This document shows, piece by piece, positions 54,905 to 59,247 of a stretch of DNA of 59,247 bases. The stretch is from Methylobacterium dankookense (GTDB lineage: Bacteria > Pseudomonadota > Alphaproteobacteria > Rhizobiales > Beijerinckiaceae). The DNA lies in NCBI RefSeq assembly GCF_902141855.1, contig NZ_CABFVH010000034.1:1-59247 (forward strand), given 5' to 3'. The notes beneath the pieces were generated by a model. The model saw nothing but the letters and a program-made list of their open reading frames with translations. It was not told the DNA's origin and searched no databases. The first letter of the stretch is position 1, and each line of letters starts with the position of its first letter. The translations under genes were made by a program, and so were the position numbers.

Positions 54905-56430
54905 TCTGCCTTCTCCTCGGCCTGCGCCCGGGGCTCGGCGGGGGACTTGGGCGCGGCCATGCTCTGCAGCGCCGCCTTCAGGTTGCTCTCGGCGTCTATG
55001 AGGAAGTTGGCCGCGGTCACGACTTGCTCGCCGGCCTGCACACCCTCGCGGATCTCGGTGTAGCCCTCGCCGCGGGCGCCGACCTTGACCTCGCGCGGCT
55101 CGAAGCGACCCTCGCCCTTGTCCACGAGCACGACCTGGCGCGCGCCCGTGTCGATGACGGCATCGTTCGGGACCGCGACGACGGGCTTCGTCGCCCCGGT
55201 CCCGATCTCGACGTCGGCGTACATGTCGGGCAGCAGTACCCCGTCGGGGTTCGGCAACTCGATGCGCACGCGGGTGGTGCGGGTTTGCGTGTTCACCTGT
55301 GGGTAGATCAGCCCGACCCTGCCGGTGAAGCTGCGCCCGGGTAGCGAGCGCACGCGCACGCTGACGGGCTGGCCGACCTTGACATTGCCGAGGTCGTACT
55401 CGGGCACGTCGGCCAGCACCCACATCACCGAGATGTCGGCGATCCGGAACAGGGTGTCGCCGGCCGCAGCCTTCATGCCCTCGATGGCGGTGCGCTGCAG
55501 CACGAGGCCGTCCCGGGGCGCGGACCAGGTGATGGCCATCGGCACCTTCCGGGTCCGCTCCATCTCGTTGATCACCGCCTCCGAGACGTTCAGGTTCTGC
55601 AGGCGCCGCCGCGCCCCGTCGAAGCCGGGATTTGCGATGAGCTGGGCGGCGGCCGCGTTGATCTCGGGCGAGTAGACGTGGACCAGGGGCTGGCCCTTCC
55701 GCACCCGGTCGCCCGTCGTCACATTCTCGACGTGGTCGACGTAGGCATCCGAGCGTGTCGCCACGACGGTGACGCGCCGCTCGTCGAGCGTGACGGTGCC
55801 GGGGACCCGCACCGGTCGGCTGACGACGCGACGTTCGGCCCGCTCGGTGCGCACGCCGGTGCGCTGGACCTTGCCGGGCGAGATCTTGACGGTGTTCCCG
55901 TCCTCGGCCTCGCCCTCGTAGACGGGGAGGTAGTCCATCCCCATCGAGTCCTTCTTCGGCACGGGCGAGGTGTCGGGCAGGCCCATCGGGTTCCGGTAGA
56001 AGAGGATCTTCCGGCCTCCACCCGGGGGCGCGGCGTAGGTGGCGTTCGCCTCGGTCTCCTTCGCCGCCGCGGGCCGCGGCTCGAAGTCGACATCCTCGCC
56101 GACATGCACCGGAAGATAGGCGCGTCCGTCGGGCGTCCTCGCCGGCGCGAGCGCGTAGGCCGCCTTTCCGTCGGGGTCACGGTAGTAGAGCACGGGCGCA
56201 TCCGCGGCCGCGGCCGGGTTCGCGTCGCGACCGACGAGCAGACCGGAGACCGAGGCTGGGAACCATGCCGGCAGGGGCCATCCCGCCTCGCCGGCCTTCA
56301 GCCCGGCGAGGGCGCCGCCGCCGACGGCGAGGGGCAGGAGAACGAGGGCCGCGACCCACGCCTTCGCCTGGCCGCCCGGGTGCGCGCGGTCACGTCGCCG
56401 CGCCAGGTGGATCGGTGTCGTCTGGTCCAT
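54901..56430 (-). CDS. cusB: RND adaptor (CusB-like membrane fusion protein)
   Basis: This 509-aa adaptor has an N-terminal membrane helix (about residues 26-46), a heavy-metal-binding-like segment (ILFYRNPMGLPDTSPVPKKDSMGMDYLPVY, as in CusB/CzcB family YHNPM...GMDYxPVY motifs), lipoyl and alpha-hairpin regions, and a beta-barrel. It binds copper in the periplasm and links CusA to an outer-membrane channel. The ATG overlaps the preceding stop by one base (TGATG); a GTG one codon earlier is an alternative. Confidence 0.9.
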   Translation of the reverse strand: MDQTTPIHLARRRDRAHPGGQAKAWVAALVLLPLAVGGGALAGLKAGEAGWPLPAWFPASVSGLLVGRDANPAAAADAPVLYYRDPDGKAAYALAPARTPDGRAYLPVHVGEDVDFEPRPAAAKETEANATYAAPPGGGRKILFYRNPMGLPDTSPVPKKDSMGMDYLPVYEGEAEDGNTVKISPGKVQRTGVRTERAERRVVSRPVRVPGTVTLDERRVTVVATRSDAYVDHVENVTTGDRVRKGQPLVHVYSPEINAAAAQLIANPGFDGARRRLQNLNVSEAVINEMERTRKVPMAITWSAPRDGLVLQRTAIEGMKAAAGDTLFRIADISVMWVLADVPEYDLGNVKVGQPVSVRVRSLPGRSFTGRVGLIYPQVNTQTRTTRVRIELPNPDGVLLPDMYADVEIGTGATKPVVAVPNDAVIDTGARQVVLVDKGEGRFEPREVKVGARGEGYTEIREGVQAGEQVVTAANFLIDAESNLKAALQSMAAPKSPAEPRAQAEEKAE

Positions 56431-56978
56431 CACTCGACGGCCCTGAGCACGAGTTGATCTTGGACGGTGCCGGTCTCGCCCGGTACCTTCGCGGCCAGCG
56501 AGAGGCGCCAGCGGCCCTCCATCGCCAGGTTGGCCCTGAAGGCGTAGATGCCCGGCTCCGGGCTCGCCTCCGGCTTCATCTTACCCGTCATCGTCGGCAT
56601 CCCGTCGGGTGCCATGTCGAGGCGGCGGGCGTAGACAAGCGCGTCGGCCACGGGGTTGCCGGCGCGCTTGTCGAGCAGACGCACCCTGAGTGTCGCCTCG
56701 CCCGATTTAGTCTCGGGATCCAGGAGCTCGAAGGAATAATCCTTGAGGTCCGGGGGCATGAGTGGCGCGCCCTTGGGCAGCCACGCCGCGACCGGTTCCG
56801 GAAGCCGTGCCGCGACCGCGGCGGGAATGACCCATGCGCCGCGCGCGAGCCCGTAACCGGCGCCGGCTCCCGCTAGGGCTGCTACGATGAGGACGAGCCC
56901 GAGCAGGAGCCAAGCGCCTCGCCCTGCCGGCCGGTGCTCCTCCTGGTAAGCGTCGAAAAAGTCCTCCCGGCCCGTCAT
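56430..56978 (-). CDS. YtkA/FixH-like membrane-anchored protein of the cus operon
   Basis: This 182-aa protein has one N-terminal membrane helix (about residues 22-45) and a periplasmic beta-rich domain (FELLDPETKSGEATLRVRLLDKRAG...PDGMPTMTGKMKPEAS...YAFRANLAMEGRWRLSL) similar to YtkA-like domains. The Met residues and position first in the cus operon suggest a periplasmic copper-binding accessory protein, in the place where cusF or cusC might be. Confidence 0.72.
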   Translation of the reverse strand: MTGREDFFDAYQEEHRPAGRGAWLLLGLVLIVAALAGAGAGYGLARGAWVIPAAVAARLPEPVAAWLPKGAPLMPPDLKDYSFELLDPETKSGEATLRVRLLDKRAGNPVADALVYARRLDMAPDGMPTMTGKMKPEASPEPGIYAFRANLAMEGRWRLSLAAKVPGETGTVQDQLVLRAVE

Positions 56979-57215
56979 GGCGCCACCCTTAGGACTGAGC
57001 GGATGGGGAGACGGGCCGCGCGTGGCCCGGGGCGTGCGGGATGCGCCGGGGCAGGACGCGGCCGCGGGGATGCGGGATGTTGGGTGGACACGGGATTGAT
57101 CCTGTTCCGGAGCGTCTGGATGCGGGACCCCGACTGTTCGGGCCGCCGCGGCGCGGCGGTGCGCGAAGGCTGCCGTGCATGCTCATGCACGGGGCGGCAC
57201 CGCTCTCGGGCGTGC

Positions 57216-57617
57216 TCAGGAACGCGGTTTGGGAGGGGGGGCCTGCGGGGCTGCGGCCAAACTCGGCCGGATATGGTCCTGCCGAACGGGCAGGAGGACC
57301 GGGGCGACCGGGCCGCCATCGGCAGGCGGGGAGGGCAGGATCCCCGGCACGATCTTCGCGGCGCAGGCCGCCGCGAAGGGGCAGGCCTTGGTGTCGCGGC
57401 AGTCCGGGCCCGAGGGCTCGGGATCGCAACACGGCATGTCGTCGGGCATCGGCGCGACGTGTGGCGTCGTGACGCCGCCTTGCTGAGCGACCATGTCCCG
57501 CTGAACGCCGTCGCCCACGAAGGCGCGCGCCTGCGCGGGGGCGACGGACGCCCCGGCGATCAGGCCGAGCACGGCGAGGGCCGTGAGCAGGCGCGCTATG
57601 GTGGATCGGATCGACAT
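57216..57617 (-). CDS. Small Cys-rich exported protein
   Basis: This 133-aa protein starts MSIRSTIARLLTALAVLGLIAG, a signal peptide, and contains a cluster of six Cys (MPCCDPEPSGPDCRDTKACPF...AACAAK) followed by a Pro-rich tail. Likely a periplasmic metal-binding protein, upstream of the cus operon on the same strand. No family recognised. Confidence 0.65.
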   Translation of the reverse strand: MSIRSTIARLLTALAVLGLIAGASVAPAQARAFVGDGVQRDMVAQQGGVTTPHVAPMPDDMPCCDPEPSGPDCRDTKACPFAAACAAKIVPGILPSPPADGGPVAPVLLPVRQDHIRPSLAAAPQAPPPKPRS

Positions 57618-57752
57618 CCGTTCCCAGGATCCCACTGATCGGGGGCTTTGCCTAGCCCCGGACGCACCGGGCTCGCGACAAGCCCGGCGAATACAAGTTC
57701 GCGGGTGCGGGCCCACGGGTTACAGATGCTCCCGCAACGTGCCCGACGTTGA

Positions 57753-58037
57753 TTAGAACGCGGGTCCACCCGAAGTGGTGCCGAGGTTCTGGGCCGCGGC
57801 GGGACGCTCGGGGAACTGGGCATTCCCGCGCGTGCTGCTCCTCAGGTCCCGTCCCTGGAGATCACGCCCCTCCCAAACGCGGCCGAGGCTGCCCGTCACC
57901 TCGGGCGCGGCTCCCGTCGGGCCTTCCAGGACGCTCCAGCCCGCCGAGGGAACGGCCTCGCCGGTCAGCCTCGGGTGCGCCCAAGCGCCGCTGGTCACGA
58001 GGGTGGAGGCCACCAAGGTCGCAAGGATGTACTTCAT
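57753..58037 (-). CDS. Small exported protein of unknown function
   Basis: This 94-aa protein begins MKYILATLVASTLVTSGAWAHP, a clear signal peptide, after GGAG six bases upstream. The remainder is Gly/Pro/Ser-rich and probably flexible. No Cys or His clusters. It stands 135 bp upstream of the Cys-rich protein gene. Confidence 0.6.
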   Translation of the reverse strand: MKYILATLVASTLVTSGAWAHPRLTGEAVPSAGWSVLEGPTGAAPEVTGSLGRVWEGRDLQGRDLRSSTRGNAQFPERPAAAQNLGTTSGGPAF

Positions 58038-58284
58038 CGAATACTCCATCGTCGTTCGCGTTTGCCTTCACGGCGCCGCTATCGACGACTTCGGGACGCG
58101 CGGACGATGCGTTACAGAGACCGGTGCCGGACCCCATATCCGCGGGGACCGAAGTTCTGTGGAAGTCGAACCGAGCCCCAACTCCGACGTTGTCGGGTCT
58201 CCGGGCGTCGGGCATAATGCCCACGGTCCGAAACACGTGTGGCTCCAGAGGCATCCCGTGCGTCCCGAGGTAAACAGGGAAGTC

Positions 58285-58650
58285 GTGAACGACCGTGCCA
58301 AGCTGATGCTCCATCGGCTGGTGGCGCGTCGGCTCGCGCGCGACCCGGGCATCCTCGATAGCGCCAAGATGGCCGTCATGCGGCTTGAGGCGGACTACCC
58401 CGAGCGCACCTTCGTCTCCGAGTGGCGCGAGATCCTCGGGCAGCCGCCGGGGACGATCCGGCAACTCCTCACCCGGCGGGACGAGGGCATGCAGCGGCTT
58501 CGGCTGTCCTCGCCGTTCCTGGAAGGGGAGGGCGTGTCGTTCGTGCGCGACCCGAACGTCCGGAAGCGGATCTGGCGCCTGGCACGTAAAGGCGCGGCCG
58601 CCCAACGCGCGGCGCATGCCGGCCGCCAAGGCTCCTCCGTCCCGGCGTGA
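58285..58650 (+). CDS. Antitoxin-like protein upstream of nucleotidyltransferase
   Basis: This 121-aa helical, basic protein starts at GTG with AGGGA upstream and reads VNDRAKLMLHRLVARRLARD. No HTH is certain, but size, charge and the 4-bp overlap with the following nucleotidyltransferase-like gene fit a regulatory or antitoxin partner. Not recognised by family. Confidence 0.6.
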   Translation: MNDRAKLMLHRLVARRLARDPGILDSAKMAVMRLEADYPERTFVSEWREILGQPPGTIRQLLTRRDEGMQRLRLSSPFLEGEGVSFVRDPNVRKRIWRLARKGAAAQRAAHAGRQGSSVPA

Positions 58651-59171
58651 GCCGTCCGATTGAGATCCGGACGGTCGCGGACCTGGAGCGCACCGCCCGT
58701 TCGCTGGCGTTGCACTTCAAGGCCCGCACCGTGGTGGTCGTCGGCAGCCAGGGCATCCTCGTAGGCTGGCCCGGCGCGCCGGTCACGATGTGCATGTCGC
58801 CCGAGATCGACGCCTATCCCGCCAACGCTCGGGCTTGGGAGGCCGCCCAGGACGACGACCTCGCGGAGGCATCCGAAGAGATCTCCGTCATCTTCGGCGA
58901 GGGCTCGCACTTCCACACGGCGCACGGTTTCTACATCGACGGCGTCGACGACCGCACCGCCCGCCTGCCGCCCTCGTGGCCCTCGCGCGCGGTGGTGCGG
59001 GAGGTGAGAGGCCACGGCGCGGCGACCGTGACGGTGGTGGCCCCCGGCCCGGAGGACCTGATCGTTTCCAAGCTCGCCCGCCTCGCCGACAAGGACAGGG
59101 ACTACATCGCGGCCTACCATCAGGCTCGGCCTCTCGACCTTGCCGTCATGTCAAACAGCGTTGAACATTGA
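58647..59171 (+). CDS. Nucleotidyltransferase-like (DUF6036-type) protein, 3' end replaced by IS sequence
   Basis: This 174-aa frame starts at GTG overlapping the previous stop. It has VVVVGSQGILVGWPG near residue 28-42, a degenerate nucleotidyltransferase GS motif, and SPEIDAYPAN. Later it has PGPEDLIVSKLARLADKDRDYI, characteristic of DUF6036/AbiEii-like proteins of toxin-antitoxin pairs. From 59149 the DNA belongs to an IS21-like end, so the last eight residues (MSNSVEH region) come from the element and the original C-terminus is lost. Confidence 0.65.
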   Translation: MSRPIEIRTVADLERTARSLALHFKARTVVVVGSQGILVGWPGAPVTMCMSPEIDAYPANARAWEAAQDDDLAEASEEISVIFGEGSHFHTAHGFYIDGVDDRTARLPPSWPSRAVVREVRGHGAATVTVVAPGPEDLIVSKLARLADKDRDYIAAYHQARPLDLAVMSNSVEH

Positions 59172-59247
59172 CCCTGGATCGGCGTCGAACTTTGACCCCC
59201 TGGATGGGTATGGCGGGACGCCCCTGATCAGCCCGGCGAAGGCGGGT
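59149..59247. mobile_element. End of an IS21-family insertion sequence (partial)
   Basis: The sequence from TGTCAAACAGCGTTGAACAT at 59149 contains repeated GTTGAACATTGACCC / GTCGAACTTTGACCCCC units, as in the multiple terminal repeats of IS21-family elements that begin with TG. The istA/istB genes would lie beyond the window. Insertion interrupted the nucleotidyltransferase gene. Confidence 0.65.

Noticed and set aside
54905..55423. Extension of the cusA frame upstream of 54904
   Set aside because: The added residues are an Arg/His-rich shadow of cusB; the ATG overlapping the cusB stop fits the family N-terminus.

Overview
The window is about 59 kb of very GC-rich DNA with strong G/C at third codon positions. 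The gene families (CueR- and CsoR-controlled copper genes, an Omp25-like barrel, a GAF-PAS-GGDEF-EAL protein, a PrtD-type secretion ATPase) suggest an alphaproteobacterium, most likely a Methylobacterium-like member of the Hyphomicrobiales. That placement is an inference, as no rRNA or tRNA gene was found. The mix of metal resistance, small defence-like cassettes, broken transposase remnants, an IS21-type end and long gene-poor gaps looks like a plasmid or genomic island.

Left part (1-15,000). A four-gene minus-strand operon encodes an OGG-like helix-hairpin-helix DNA glycosylase, an unknown 136-aa protein, a PfkB kinase fused to a nucleoside 2-deoxyribosyltransferase, and a QueC-like deazaguanine synthase. 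It diverges from a small HTH regulator gene that is flanked by a perfect 19-bp inverted repeat. Next come copA-cueR under a CueR-type promoter, a dGTPase/nucleotidyltransferase pair, two hypothetical genes, and a transposase pseudogene split at a 10-bp tandem repeat.

Middle (15,500-28,000). A coiled-coil protein and a GAF-PAS-GGDEF-EAL protein are followed by the first copper cluster. It holds a beta-barrel protein and a Met/His-rich Tat protein, CsoR, a 16-Cys cytosolic copper storage protein, and a CopZ-like chaperone whose promoter is identical over 32 bp to that of copA. A protein with an HhH-like motif and a possible nuclease domain follows.

Central run (28,058-40,091). All ten genes are on the plus strand with short gaps or overlaps: an RTX protein, a type I secretion ATPase broken by a deletion, an HlyD-type adaptor, and nuoA-H-J-K-L-M-N. 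The last seven are the membrane arm of complex I only, with a His/Met-rich insertion in NuoJ. A CsoR-type operator (TACCC-N5-GGGTA) lies just upstream of the first gene, so the whole run may be copper-responsive.

Right part (40,200-59,247). This holds a stand-alone ABC membrane domain, an AadA-like adenylyltransferase, a second copper P-type ATPase, a lytic transglycosylase, small Met/His/Cys-rich exported proteins, an Omp25-like barrel diverging from a small exported protein with two further CsoR-like sites between them, an HNH protein with six 41-residue zinc-knuckle repeats, a DUF411 protein and a CusBA-type efflux system. The window ends in a toxin-antitoxin-like pair whose second gene is cut by the end of an IS21-family element.

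Overall this is a layered copper response: cytosolic sensing (CueR, CsoR), sequestration (Csp, CopZ), export across the inner membrane (two P1B ATPases), RND efflux, and several periplasmic Met/His/Cys-rich proteins. It is interleaved with candidate anti-phage or base-modification genes.
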